Origin: CAWABB01 sp963701735
GTDB lineage: Bacteria; Bacteroidota; Ignavibacteria; UBA10030; UBA6906
DNA: 64,000 nt
Direction: 5' to 3'
Assembly: GCA_963701735.1 (NCBI GenBank)
Contig: CAVPBI010000015.1
Location: 6,059 to 70,058, forward strand
How positions within the stretch are numbered: the first letter of the stretch is position 1; each line of letters opens with the position of its first letter. This document shows, one piece after another, positions 44,983 through 54,827 of this stretch. The notes beneath the pieces are model-generated. The model did not search any database, was not told the DNA's origin, and worked only from the letters and a program-made list of their open reading frames with translations. The translations under genes and the position numbers were made by a program.

Positions 44983-46353
44983 ATGAGTGACCGCCGTACG
45001 TTCCTGCTCGACGAGAGCCGCCTCCCGAAGGCATGGTACAATATCAACGCCGACATGCCGGTGCCGCCGCAGCCTGTGCTGCATCCCCAGACACTTCAGC
45101 CCGTTACGCCGGACTTCCTGAGCGTCCTGTTCCCGATGGAAATCATCAAGCAGGAGGTGAGTTCCGAGCGCTGGATCGAGATTCCCGAGCCCGTGCGCGA
45201 GATCTACCGCCTCTGGCGCCCGACGCCGATGTACCGGGCGCTCCGGCTGGAGCGCATGCTGGACACCCCGGCGCACATCTACTATAAGTACGAAGGCGTG
45301 AGCCCCGTCGGTTCGCACAAGCCGAACACAGCCGTCCCGCAGGCGTTCTACAACAAGCAGGCGGGAGGAACGGCGATGACCACCGAGACCGGCGCCGGGC
45401 AGTGGGGGACAGCCCTTGCGATGGCGTGCAGTTTTTTCGGGCTCGATCTCGAGGTATTCATGGTGAATGTGTCGTACCACCAGAAGCCGTATCGTCGCGT
45501 GGTCATGGAAAACTACGGCGCGAAGGTTTACGCGAGCCCGAGCAAGCAGACCGCGTTCGGCCGACAGGTGCTGGCGGAGACGCCTGACTCAAACGGCTCG
45601 CTCGGCATGGCCATTTCGGAGGCGGTGGAGGCCGCGGCCACATCGGGCGGCAAGAAGCGCTACGGCATCGGGTCGGTGCTCGGGCATGTGCTCCTGCACC
45701 AGACGGTCATCGGCATCGAAGCGCTCGAGCAGATGGACATGGCCGGCGAGTACCCCGATGTCGTAATCGGGTGCGTCGGAGGCGGATCGAACTTTGCCGG
45801 GTTCGCCTATCCGTTCCTGCACCGGAAGTTTACCGGCTTGAACCCCTCTACTCGTGTTGTCGCGGTGGAGCCGTCGTCCTGCCCGAGTCTCACGAAGGGG
45901 GAGTACACGTTTGACTACGGCGACACGGCGGCGATGGCCCCGGTCGTGAAGATGTTCACCCTCGGTCACACATTCATGCCGCCGGGAATCCACGCGGGTG
46001 GTTTGCGGTACCACGGGATGTCGCCCAGCGTGAGCGCGCTGGTGAATCACGGGGATGTCGAGCCCAGGGCCGTGAAGCAGCTTGCGGTGTTCGATGCGGC
46101 GTCAATGTTCTCCAAGGCCGAAGGTATCATTCCGGCGCCCGAGGCGGCGCATGCCGTACGCGCGACGATCGACGAGGCGTTGCGCTGCAAACGGGAGGGC
46201 CGCAAGGAAGTGCTGGCGTTCAACCTGTGCGGACACGGGCACTTCGACATGACCGCATACGAGGCGTACCACAACGGGAAGCTCGAAGACTACGAGTACC
46301 CGAAGGAGATGGTGGAAGAGGCGATGACGCACCTTCCGAAAGTGAACCTGTAA
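44983..46353 (+). CDS. trpB: TrpB2-type tryptophan synthase beta chain-like
   Basis: A 456-residue PLP enzyme of the TrpB2 subfamily, longer than TrpB1 (about 400). The PLP lysine is in GVSPVGSHKPNTAVPQAFYN, the catalytic glutamate region is TTETGAGQWG, the phosphate-binding loop is CVGGGSNFAGF, and HAGGLRYHGMSPSVSALVNH is a TrpB2 hallmark. It makes tryptophan from indole and serine. There is no trpA beside it, as usual for TrpB2, which may salvage free indole. GGAG lies upstream of the ATG at 44983. It is divergent from the C45-type hydrolase and 47 bases before the kinase gene. Confidence 0.92.
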   Translation: MSDRRTFLLDESRLPKAWYNINADMPVPPQPVLHPQTLQPVTPDFLSVLFPMEIIKQEVSSERWIEIPEPVREIYRLWRPTPMYRALRLERMLDTPAHIYYKYEGVSPVGSHKPNTAVPQAFYNKQAGGTAMTTETGAGQWGTALAMACSFFGLDLEVFMVNVSYHQKPYRRVVMENYGAKVYASPSKQTAFGRQVLAETPDSNGSLGMAISEAVEAAATSGGKKRYGIGSVLGHVLLHQTVIGIEALEQMDMAGEYPDVVIGCVGGGSNFAGFAYPFLHRKFTGLNPSTRVVAVEPSSCPSLTKGEYTFDYGDTAAMAPVVKMFTLGHTFMPPGIHAGGLRYHGMSPSVSALVNHGDVEPRAVKQLAVFDAASMFSKAEGIIPAPEAAHAVRATIDEALRCKREGRKEVLAFNLCGHGHFDMTAYEAYHNGKLEDYEYPKEMVEEAMTHLPKVNL

Positions 46354-46400
46354 TCGAATCGGGGAAGCGGCGTTGAGCATCGGGAAGGCAGGACCTGGAC

Positions 46401-49190
46401 ATGGTTGGTAAGCGCATACGGCAGTATGAGATCCGCGAGGAGCTCGGGCGTGGAGGCATGGGCGTTGTGTACAAGGCCCTTGACACCACGCTCGACCGCA
46501 CCGTTGCGCTCAAGCTGGTTCCTGAGGCAAAAGGGGCTTCCAGCGAGCAGCGGCTTCGTCTGCTGAACGAGGCCAGGGCGGCGGCAGGGCTCAACCACCC
46601 CAACATCTGCACCGTGTATGAGGTGGGGGAGGACGCCGGCGTCCAGTTCATCGCGATCGAATACGTCGAAGGCCACACGCTCAGGGAGTACATCGAGCGG
46701 CACCGGGGGAACGAGCCGGGCCTGCCGGTTGCCGAGGCCGCCGGCATCGCAGCACAGATTGCGGACGCGCTGGACGAGGCACACAAGCGCGGGATTGTCC
46801 ACCGGGACATCAAGTCCGAAAACATCATGATCAACGCCCGCGGTCATGTGAAGGTCATGGACTTCGGACTCGCACGCCTGGCCGGGGCAACGCGTCTCAC
46901 GAAGACATCCAGCACCGTGGGTACGCTTGCCTACATGCCTCCCGAGGCGATTCAGGGGGGAGAAGTGGACGCCCGGTCAGACCTCTTTTCTCTCGGCGCC
47001 GTGCTCTACGAAATGGTTGCAGGGAGGGTTCCGTTCCGGGGCGAGCATGAAGCGTCGATGATGTACTCCATTCTGAACGAGGATTCGATTCCGCTTACCG
47101 ACACCCTTCCGGATGCTCCGCCGGGCCTGCTGCACGTCATCGATCGATCACTGGAGAAGGATCCCGCGGACAGATATCAGTCCGCCTCCGACATGGCGAT
47201 CGACCTTCGCCGATTGAAGAAGGACACCGGCCGGCTCACGCGCACGAGCAGACCGGTGGTCCCGCCGCCGGAGCCGGTTCGTCAGGTGCCGACAGGAAGC
47301 GTCCCGGCCGTGGCACACAGAGTGGAAGCGGCTGGCACAGCGGGTGGGCAGGGGTTGGGAGGAACGACGGGGGTGGTCGAGGCGGCAGGATTGTCCGGCG
47401 CAGCAGGGGCAGGTCGCGGGGCAGGAATCCGCGCCCGCCTTCCGTGGATCATCGGAGCTGTCGTCATTCTCGCGGCAGCCGTTGTCGGAGGCATCTACCT
47501 GTTCAGTCGCCCCGGCGATGCCGGTGAGGGAGAGGCCACCGCCAGGAAGATGGTGGTCGTTCTGCCCTTCGAGAACCTGGGCGATTCCGAGATGGAATAC
47601 TTCGCGGACGGCATGACTGAAGAGATCACGGGAAAGCTCGCGAGTCTCTCCGGCCTCGGGGTCATCGGCCGTTCCAGCGCGCTGCAGTACAAGAAGACCA
47701 GCAAATCGTTGAAGGAGATCGGCAGCGAGCTGGGCGTCACCTACGTGCTCGAAGGAACTGTGCGGTGGGAGAAGACGCCGAGCGGCGAGAGCCGCGTGCG
47801 CGTCAGTCCTCAGCTGATCCGCGTGAGCGATGCGACGCAGCTCTGGTCCCGTCCGTATGAGGGCGTCGTCTCGGGAGTGTTCGCCATCCAGTCGGAGATC
47901 GCGGAGAAGGTTGCGGCCGCGCTCGACGTGACCCTGCTGGCCGATGAGCGCGCAACGCTTCATGTCGGAGGCACATCGGACCCCGAAGCGTACGACCTGT
48001 TCCTTCGTGGGAGTGCCTTCCGCGCGCGCGGCTATGCGGAGCGGGATCTGAGGTTTGCGAGGGAGATGTTGCAGCGAGCGATCGAACGTGATCCCAAATT
48101 CGCGACCGCACACGCGATCCTTTCCGTCACGCTCTCCGACCTCTACTGGTTCCGTTACGAGCACACGCCCGAGGTCAGGGAACTCTCGAAGGCGCACGCC
48201 CTCAAAGCCGAGGAGCTCCAGCCGCTGGAATCGTCGGCCAAGGAGGCGCTTGGCTGGTACTACTATCACTGCGACCTGAATTACGATCTGGCACTGGAGC
48301 ACTTCCGTGAGGCCATCCGCCTCAGGCCGCAGAGCTCGAAGGCGTATGAGGGCATGGGTGCCGTGAACAGGCGGAAGGGAAATTTCGAAGAAGCGCGGAA
48401 CAACTACGGAGAGGCTGTGCGGTTGAGCCCGCGGGATGCCATCATGCTCGATCAGGCGGCGGAAACGAGCTGGTTGATGCGCAAATTCGACGAGGCGACC
48501 GAGCTTCTCAACCGGGCGGTCCGGGTCAACCCGGAGAACACACTCCTCTGGACGACGCGCGTGCACAACGTCCTCGGCCAGAGCGGTGATACCGCCAAAG
48601 CGGCGCTGGAGCTAAGAGACGCGCTCGGTGCCGGGATCCCGCTGCAGGATCTGCAGCCTGAGATCGCGCGTGTGGAGATGCTCTCGGGCAACTACGCAAA
48701 TGCCCTCAGGAGAATCGACGGGGCGGGCGACATCTTTATCGACGACCAGTTTGTCTTCTTCCCCTCATCCCTCGTGCGGAGCGAGGTGCTCGTTCAGCTC
48801 GGGAAGAATGACGAGGTGCGATCCCAGGCGGAGGCTGCGAGGCAGTTCCTCGAACAGAAGGTCAAGAGCCAGCCCGATGATCCGCGGTACCATGCATCGC
48901 TCGGCATTGCGCTTGCACGGCTGGGCAGAAAGCAGGAGGCGATTGCCGCGGGGACGCATGCGATGGCATTGCTCCCGATTGAGAAGGAGGCGTGGCGTGG
49001 CGCCGTGCTGATGGAGCAGATGGCGCGGATCCACACAATTCTGGGTGATCAGGAGGAGGCCGTCAGCCTGCTGGAGACGTTGTTGTCTCGCCCTTCGCGC
49101 CTTTCCGGACCGCTGCTCAAGATCGACCCCGCCTGGAAGAATCTCCGGGGAAATCCCAGATTCCAGAAGCTGATCCAGCAGAGCACGTGA
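46401..49190 (+). CDS. Transmembrane Ser/Thr protein kinase with TolB-N-like domain and TPRs
   Basis: A 929-residue receptor-type kinase. The kinase domain (1-265) has GRGGMGVVYKA, lysine in VALKLV, the catalytic loop HRDIKSENIM, DFGLA and an activation loop ending MPPEA (usual APE). A Pro-rich linker leads to a transmembrane helix (IIGAVVILAAAVVGGIYLF, about 352-370). The extracytoplasmic part begins MVVVLPFENLGD and FADGMTEEITGKLA, a TolB-N/FlgO-like domain found after such kinases, and then about eight TPR units to the end. The ligand and targets are unknown. A minisatellite starts at its stop codon. Confidence 0.92.
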   Translation: MVGKRIRQYEIREELGRGGMGVVYKALDTTLDRTVALKLVPEAKGASSEQRLRLLNEARAAAGLNHPNICTVYEVGEDAGVQFIAIEYVEGHTLREYIERHRGNEPGLPVAEAAGIAAQIADALDEAHKRGIVHRDIKSENIMINARGHVKVMDFGLARLAGATRLTKTSSTVGTLAYMPPEAIQGGEVDARSDLFSLGAVLYEMVAGRVPFRGEHEASMMYSILNEDSIPLTDTLPDAPPGLLHVIDRSLEKDPADRYQSASDMAIDLRRLKKDTGRLTRTSRPVVPPPEPVRQVPTGSVPAVAHRVEAAGTAGGQGLGGTTGVVEAAGLSGAAGAGRGAGIRARLPWIIGAVVILAAAVVGGIYLFSRPGDAGEGEATARKMVVVLPFENLGDSEMEYFADGMTEEITGKLASLSGLGVIGRSSALQYKKTSKSLKEIGSELGVTYVLEGTVRWEKTPSGESRVRVSPQLIRVSDATQLWSRPYEGVVSGVFAIQSEIAEKVAAALDVTLLADERATLHVGGTSDPEAYDLFLRGSAFRARGYAERDLRFAREMLQRAIERDPKFATAHAILSVTLSDLYWFRYEHTPEVRELSKAHALKAEELQPLESSAKEALGWYYYHCDLNYDLALEHFREAIRLRPQSSKAYEGMGAVNRRKGNFEEARNNYGEAVRLSPRDAIMLDQAAETSWLMRKFDEATELLNRAVRVNPENTLLWTTRVHNVLGQSGDTAKAALELRDALGAGIPLQDLQPEIARVEMLSGNYANALRRIDGAGDIFIDDQFVFFPSSLVRSEVLVQLGKNDEVRSQAEAARQFLEQKVKSQPDDPRYHASLGIALARLGRKQEAIAAGTHAMALLPIEKEAWRGAVLMEQMARIHTILGDQEEAVSLLETLLSRPSRLSGPLLKIDPAWKNLRGNPRFQKLIQQST

Positions 49191-49477
49191 GTGGCGGTGC
49201 CGGACCCCGGGCCATGAGTGGGGGTTGCGGGTCCCCGTTGTGAGTGGATGTCGCAGGCCCTCTGCCGTGAGTGGAGGTCACGGACCCCGGATGGTGAGTA
49301 GAGGTCGCAGGCGCTGTGCCGTGAGTGGAGGTCACAGACCCCGGATCGTGAGTGGAGGTCACAGACCCCGGATCGTGAGTGGAGGTCACAGACCCCGAGC
49401 GTGAATGGTCGCAGGCCCCGGTCGTGAGTGGAGATCGCAGACCCCGGACCGTGAGTCGTGGTCCCGCGCTCCGGGCT
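49187..49477. repeat. 27-bp minisatellite, about 11 units
   Basis: About eleven head-to-tail units of 27 bp; the consensus begins GTGAGTGGAGGTCACAGACC and ends CCGGATC. Three central units (about 49320-49400) are almost identical and the outer ones are diverged, one shortened to about 23 bp. It starts at the kinase stop codon and ends at the 3' end of the decarboxylase gene on the other strand. No spacers, so not CRISPR. Confidence 0.9.
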
Positions 49478-51020
49478 ATGAGGCAGGGCGACCCGGACTT
49501 GAGGCGGCGCGCCCCCGAAGTTCCTCGTGCACCCGCCTTCCGATGCGCACAACGATGTCAGGGATCGCCCGCACGTCCTCCCGGGTCGTCCTGAAGTTCA
49601 CGATGCACGCCCGCAGATAGTACCGTCCGTCCACCACCGCGTTCGACACGAAGACCTCTCCGCCGACCTGTATCCTGTTCAGGATCTCCTGATTCACCGC
49701 CGTGAGGTACTCTTCCGCCTGATCCGGCGATCCCGGGATATCCGCCGGTCGGTAGCGGAACGTCGTGATGCTCAGATTCTGGCGGTACGCCTCCAACTCG
49801 GCGTGCCTGCGGACCTCTTCGAGAAGTACTCGTGCAAGCTCGATGTCCTCCCGGATCAGCTTCTCGTATCCCTCCCTCCCGATCTGCCTCAGCGCCAGCC
49901 AGACCTTGAGCGCCCTGAATCCGCGTGAGTTCTGCAATCCGAACTCGTAGAAGTTCACACCCGGCTGATCGTCGGTCGGGACAAAGTGGTAGTACTCGGG
50001 ATGAAAACTGAACGCGTCGATGAGGTATGCGGGATCGCGGACGAGCGTGCATCCGGCTTCGAGCGGAGCGTACAGCCACTTGTGCGGATCGAGGGCCACG
50101 GAGTCGGCTAGGGCGAGAGCGTGGAGGTCGTCTGACGCTTCGGGCAGGCATGCCGCCGGTGCTCCGTACGCGCCGTCGACATGGAACCAGAGATTCTGCT
50201 CCTTCGCGATCCGTGACAGCTCGCGCAGCGGGTCTGTCGCGCCGACGCCCACCGTGCCGGCAGCACCCACGACGAGGAATGGAATGAACCCTCCGTTTCG
50301 ATCCTCCCGGATCCTGGTCTCGAGCGCGTCGGTCTTCATCCTCCGTTCATCGTCCACTGGAATCCATCTGATGGCATCGAGGCCGAGTCCGAATAGGTCT
50401 GCCGCCTTGTGCAGCCACGTGTGTGTTTCGACCGACGCGTAGACCACAAGCTGCCCGCTTCCGGCACGAAGCCCGGTCTCGCGCACATTCCACGGGGCCC
50501 TTGCCTTCCTGGCCGCGAGGAAGCCAGTGAAGTTGGCCACGTTTCCTCCGCTCACGAGGAGGCCGCCGCAGGACGGCGGGTATCCGATGAGCTCCGCAAT
50601 CCACCGGACTGTCTGCGTCTCGATCTCGCTGGCGACTGGCGAGAGCGCCCAGGCGCCGACATTCGGGTTAACGGACGCGGCCAGAAGGTCGGCCAGGGCG
50701 CCGATGGGGGTGGCCGAGGAGGTGATATACCCCATAAACCGGGGGTGACCGTTGAAGAGCGAGTGATCGAAGAGGAGTCTGGAGGTCTCGTCCAGTAGGG
50801 CCTGGGCGGATCCTCCTTCGGCCGGGAGTCCGGATTCCCCCAGCAGACCGCGGACGTCCCGGGGGCTTTCGCCCGGGGTCACGGGGCGACGGGGGAGGGC
50901 CTCCAGGAAACCGGCGATCTGGTCCACGAGTCGATGCCCCAGTCGCGCGAACTCCTCGGGAGGCGTGTCCAGCGGGGAACGGCGTTGGACGAGCAGGTCT
51001 TTGGGTTCTTGTATCTGCAC
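49476..51020 (-). CDS. PLP-dependent group II amino acid decarboxylase
   Basis: A 514-residue decarboxylase of the aromatic-L-amino-acid/glutamate group. The PLP lysine is in SVALDPHKWLYAP; other family blocks are NGHPRFMGYITSSATPIGAL, the TSGG-equivalent LLVSGGNVANFTG, the aspartate in WFHVDGAYGA, and VVGAAGTVGVGATD. It would produce an amine such as tryptamine or tyramine; the substrate cannot be read from sequence. The start at 51020 gives the normal N-terminal helical region. The gene lies 25 bases downstream of the phosphatase gene on the same strand, so they may be co-transcribed. The last residues run into the minisatellite edge. Confidence 0.9.
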   Translation of the reverse strand: MQIQEPKDLLVQRRSPLDTPPEEFARLGHRLVDQIAGFLEALPRRPVTPGESPRDVRGLLGESGLPAEGGSAQALLDETSRLLFDHSLFNGHPRFMGYITSSATPIGALADLLAASVNPNVGAWALSPVASEIETQTVRWIAELIGYPPSCGGLLVSGGNVANFTGFLAARKARAPWNVRETGLRAGSGQLVVYASVETHTWLHKAADLFGLGLDAIRWIPVDDERRMKTDALETRIREDRNGGFIPFLVVGAAGTVGVGATDPLRELSRIAKEQNLWFHVDGAYGAPAACLPEASDDLHALALADSVALDPHKWLYAPLEAGCTLVRDPAYLIDAFSFHPEYYHFVPTDDQPGVNFYEFGLQNSRGFRALKVWLALRQIGREGYEKLIREDIELARVLLEEVRRHAELEAYRQNLSITTFRYRPADIPGSPDQAEEYLTAVNQEILNRIQVGGEVFVSNAVVDGRYYLRACIVNFRTTREDVRAIPDIVVRIGRRVHEELRGRAASSPGRPAS

Positions 51021-51045
51021 TGGACCCTCCGGATGAGGAACAGAG

Positions 51046-53466
51046 CTATCCTACCACCTTCACCACAACGAACGTCATGTCGTCGTTCAGAGGAGCTCCG
51101 CCGCTCCAGCGCTCGGAGGCGGCGGTCATGTGATCGATCACCGCCTCCGGCGCAAGCATCCCGCACTCGCCGAAGATCTCCTTCACGCGGCCGTATCCGA
51201 GTATCTCACTCTCCACGTTGAATCGCTCGGGGAATCCGTCCGACAGAAACAGGACCGTGTCGCCGGACTGAAGGTCGACGCTGGTCTGTTGATACGGAAA
51301 TCCCGCGTACGCCCCGACCGGCATACCTTTGAGAACGATCTCCTCGACGCTTCCTGAAGCTGTCCGGTAGACATAGAACGGCGGCATGCCCGCTGAGGAA
51401 ACGGTCAGACGGCGTCCTTTCAGCCGCGCGATCTGCAGCGCCATATAGAGCTGCTCCAGGTTCATCCGCCTGATCGCCGCGGTGCAGTGCTGGAAGAAAT
51501 CGGGGATGTAGAAGCTGTGACCGGACACGTTGAAGAGGCTCTTGATGAGCGTGACCATGATGCCGGCCTTCGTGCCGTGACCCGTGGCGTCTCCGATGGC
51601 GATCGTGAGCGAGCCGTCGTCGTCCTGGCGGAAATCGTAGTAGTCCCCGCCGACTTCGGTCGCGGTTTGCATCCGGACAGCGATGGAGAGGCCCTCCAGG
51701 TGCGGCACATCCGAAGGAAGCATCGCGAGCTGCACCTTCCGTGCCTCCTCGAGCTCCTTTGTCTTCCGTTCGTTGTCCGCCTCAAGGACCCGCCGCGAGA
51801 GTTCCTCCTCGTGTGCGCGGCGCTCCTGCTCGAGCGCGCGCGCGGAGAGCGTGCGCACCTGATCGAGCTGGGTTGCGAGTTCGCGGTTCAGGGCTCCCGC
51901 ACGGTAGGCGAGTTGAAGCGAAATCGCAACGGCGAATGCCACGAACCCGACGTAGAAGGGGGGAAAACCGCTCACGATGAGCGGTATCAGACCGAGATTT
52001 GCGGCGAGCTGATAGAGGACTCCCAGGACGAAGATCGCGCCGCCGATTCCGAGGATCCACCCGTGCGGACCCTGCCGTTCGTGTGGGTTTGCGTTTCTCA
52101 CCAACCCGAATACGACGAACCTCAGCAGTTCCAGTGCAGAGAGAGCCAGCAGGACGGAGAAAGCGATGTTCCAGGAGAGAGTGCGCGGGACAAAGAAGAA
52201 CCAGACGATCAATCCCACGCCCAGCACGGCGCACACGTAGAACTGAACGGGCATGCGCCGGGCGCCGAACGTGTAGACTGCCGCGAGGCTTGCGACCGAG
52301 AGGCCGATTGCGCCAATGACGGAGAGGCGGCCGAGAAAGACGGCATCCGAGCGGGTTGTGGAGAAGAACGGCTGGAGATCGGCATACGCCAGCAATGCCA
52401 TCGCCAGCATCAGGAGCGAGAAGTACAGGTTCCCCCGTTCCGACCGGTGGAAGACGTACAGGAAGAAATGGAGCGCTGCGAGGAAGAGCGCGAGCGTCAC
52501 GAGGCCGGTCTGCAAGGCCGAGTACGTTCGGGTCCTGGTCGAGTGGGCCTGTATCGATGCATCCGCATCATTCAGATAGAACGTGAACCCGGTCGGCTGC
52601 CCCAGCTGGCGGATCCGCCCGGCGCCGAAGTCCGAATACCGCACGGCGAGAATCTGGTCGCCGCCGCCGTCAAGCAGGATGGTCCGGGGGATGCGGTCTT
52701 CGTACGCTTGTTCGTCGGCCTCGGAGGTTCCAAGCGTTCCGAGCCGGGCGAGCAGCCGTCCGTTCAGAAACACCTCGGAAGCTCCCGTCTGGCTCATGAC
52801 CCAGGTGAGCGGAACACGTTGGAGGGTGCTGTCGACTTTCATATGCAGGCGGAACCATCCGCGCTTCCCGCGGTCGGGAGGCAGAGCCTCGCCGGGAGGG
52901 ATCAACGAAGAGACGGTCGCCCATTCTGAATCGTCGTATGCGGGGGATGCCCACGCCAGAGAATCCCCGGGCCGGTACTTCCAGCGGTCGTACAGCTCGA
53001 TCGTTCCGACCTTGTTCGAGAGTCTTTCGAGAGAGATGGGAACGGGCCCGCTGGACATATCGCGCCACATCGGAATGTGATGATGGACGGTGGTGTCGCC
53101 TCCGACCTCCAGGACGTAATTCGGCAGTTCGATCCCGTCCTGCCCGACGCCTTCTGTCCGCCATGTGCCGCGCGTGAATTTGTATTCAAACGTCTCCCCG
53201 ACCGGGATGTCCAGTGTCGTCCGCCATGTTCCGGCGTCCCCGGGGGTGAGGAACCGGGCATTCGGGTCCCAGGGGCCCATCTCAGACAGGCTTCCTGCAA
53301 TGTGAACGGCCCCGCCGGACGGGACAGAGTCGGCCGTAACGACGAACGTCACGCGCGCCCTGCCGGGCGAAGAGCCCTCGCCGCACCCCAGGAGGATGGT
53401 GGATAACAGAAGCACGCAGAAGGGAGAAATCTGGACCGGGGGGACATGGCATGAAACATACGACAT
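51046..53466 (-). CDS. Membrane SpoIIE/RsbU-type PP2C phosphatase with carbohydrate-binding-like N-terminus
   Basis: An 806-residue signalling protein. A lipoprotein-like signal (FCVLLLSTILLGC) is followed by a CBM20/48-like domain (about 40-135: VPSGGAVHIAGSLSEMGPW, FEYKFTRGTWRTE), a jelly-roll domain typical of 7TM-DISM proteins (VFLNGRLLARLG), seven transmembrane helices (about 325-530), a coiled coil (LEQERRAHEEELSRRVLEAD), and the SpoIIE phosphatase domain (TEVGGDYYDF, IAIGDATGHGTKAG, FLSDGFPE, LNDDMTFVVV) with its metal-binding aspartates. It would dephosphorylate an anti-sigma antagonist, but none is adjacent. ATG 53466 is used; an in-frame ATG at 53499 lies inside the 16-bp repeat. 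Confidence 0.87.
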   Translation of the reverse strand: MSYVSCHVPPVQISPFCVLLLSTILLGCGEGSSPGRARVTFVVTADSVPSGGAVHIAGSLSEMGPWDPNARFLTPGDAGTWRTTLDIPVGETFEYKFTRGTWRTEGVGQDGIELPNYVLEVGGDTTVHHHIPMWRDMSSGPVPISLERLSNKVGTIELYDRWKYRPGDSLAWASPAYDDSEWATVSSLIPPGEALPPDRGKRGWFRLHMKVDSTLQRVPLTWVMSQTGASEVFLNGRLLARLGTLGTSEADEQAYEDRIPRTILLDGGGDQILAVRYSDFGAGRIRQLGQPTGFTFYLNDADASIQAHSTRTRTYSALQTGLVTLALFLAALHFFLYVFHRSERGNLYFSLLMLAMALLAYADLQPFFSTTRSDAVFLGRLSVIGAIGLSVASLAAVYTFGARRMPVQFYVCAVLGVGLIVWFFFVPRTLSWNIAFSVLLALSALELLRFVVFGLVRNANPHERQGPHGWILGIGGAIFVLGVLYQLAANLGLIPLIVSGFPPFYVGFVAFAVAISLQLAYRAGALNRELATQLDQVRTLSARALEQERRAHEEELSRRVLEADNERKTKELEEARKVQLAMLPSDVPHLEGLSIAVRMQTATEVGGDYYDFRQDDDGSLTIAIGDATGHGTKAGIMVTLIKSLFNVSGHSFYIPDFFQHCTAAIRRMNLEQLYMALQIARLKGRRLTVSSAGMPPFYVYRTASGSVEEIVLKGMPVGAYAGFPYQQTSVDLQSGDTVLFLSDGFPERFNVESEILGYGRVKEIFGECGMLAPEAVIDHMTAASERWSGGAPLNDDMTFVVVKVVG

Positions 53467-53471
53467 GGCCC

Positions 53472-53503
53472 TGAAGCATTCAAGAATTGAAGCATTCAAG
53501 AAT
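53472..53503. repeat. Tandem 16-bp direct repeat in a divergent promoter region
   Basis: Two perfect copies of TGAAGCATTCAAGAAT (53472-53487 and 53488-53503), between the phosphatase gene and the AraC-type regulator gene. It may be a regulator binding site. Confidence 0.85.
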
Positions 53504-53562
53504 GCCCCTGTTATTGATTCTCACGGCCCGATCGTCTATTTTCCCTTCGACTGAATGGCCGT

Positions 53563-54707
53563 ATGGATCTCGTCGCCACCATAACGCTTCTGGGCATCGT
53601 CCAGGGTTTCTTCATGGGCGGGCTTCTCATCCTGAGCAAGGGCCCCAACCGGAGGGCCAACAGGTTCCTCGGGACGCTTTTCATCTGCTATTCGCTCAGC
53701 ATCCTGCATTTCTTCCTCGACAGATCCGGACTATACGTTCAGGTTCCTCACCTGATGAGGATCGGTCTGCCGGTCCTGTTCCTGTTCGGCCCGCTGTTCT
53801 ACTTCTACGTCAAGGTTCTCACCGACAGGACGGTCAAGCTGCACGCCCGCGATGTCCTGCACGCCATCCCCTTTCTGGCGTTCGTCGCCTTGATGATGCC
53901 CTTCTATCTCTCCGGCACGGAGGCGAAGCTCGCCGAGATCGGCCGCATCAAGGAGTTCGCGGCCGAGCCGGCATTCCTCCTGGTGGGGACTCTGCAAGTC
54001 GTGCATGTCTTCATCTATATGATCGCCGTTCGGAGAATCCTGAAACAGTACGACCAGAAGATCCACAACACGAAGTCCTCCCTCGAACGTATCAACCTGA
54101 GGTGGCTACAGTCGGGCACGATCCTGTACCTCGCGGTCTTCGGGTTCATTCAGCTCCTGACGATCCTCCAGGCTCTTGGCATCCAGACGGTGGAGCTCTA
54201 CCACCTCTCCATACCCCTGATCGTCACGGCGATCATTTACGGGCTCGGATACATGGGCCTGCGCCAACCCGAAATCTTCTCGCCCGCGGAGGAGATGGCG
54301 GCGGGCAAGAAATACGAGAAATCGACGCTCACGCCGGAGCTGACGCTCGAATACTCCGCCAGAGTGAAAGGGTACGTGGAGGCTGAGAAACCGTACCTGG
54401 ACAGTGAACTGACCCTTCCCGGCCTGGCCGACCGGGTCGGGATTCCCGCATACCAGCTCTCGCAGGTCATCAACGAATCGCTTGGCGCTAACTTCTTCGA
54501 TTTCATCAACGGATATCGGGTCGAGGAGGCGAAGCGCCTCCTTCAGGATCCGTCCAAATCGGCATATACGATCCTGGCAATAGCTGAGGAAGCCGGGTTC
54601 AACTCCAAATCCGCATTCAACGCCTCGTTCAAGCGGTTTGCCGGACAGACCCCCTCGGAGTTCCGCCAGACCCTCAAGAAGGACGCTTCTCTACACCTGC
54701 CGCCTGA
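53563..54707 (+). CDS. Membrane-bound AraC-family regulator (3' end uncertain)
   Basis: Seven hydrophobic segments (residues about 5-235, such as LVATITLLGIVQGFFMGGLL and IPFLAFVALMMPFYL) precede an AraC-type HTH domain (about 275-372: LTLPGLADRVGIPAYQLSQV, FFDFINGYRVEEAKRLL, ILAIAEEAGFNSKSAFNASF, PSEFRQ). This architecture is frequent in Bacteroidota next to TonB-receptor genes and probably senses a ligand at the membrane. Its own frame has no stop before 57120 and runs into the receptor. A TGA at 54705 in another frame, just after the HTH, would end a normal 380-residue protein if one base were lost near 54680; I use it as the likely end. Confidence 0.75.
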
Positions 54708-54827
54708 GTCCGGGTGTGCGTTCCTATCGGGACGCACCACCAGACCCCGTCCAACCCTATCATCCGGGACGACTTGGCCCCTTCAGCATGCTATTTTGGG
54801 GCCATGCACAATCTCGGAGGTTCTCGT

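Noticed and set aside
49049..49552. A minus-strand open frame encoding a 9-residue repeat protein.
   Set aside because: It is simply the 27-bp minisatellite read on the other strand, with no SD and overlap with the kinase gene.
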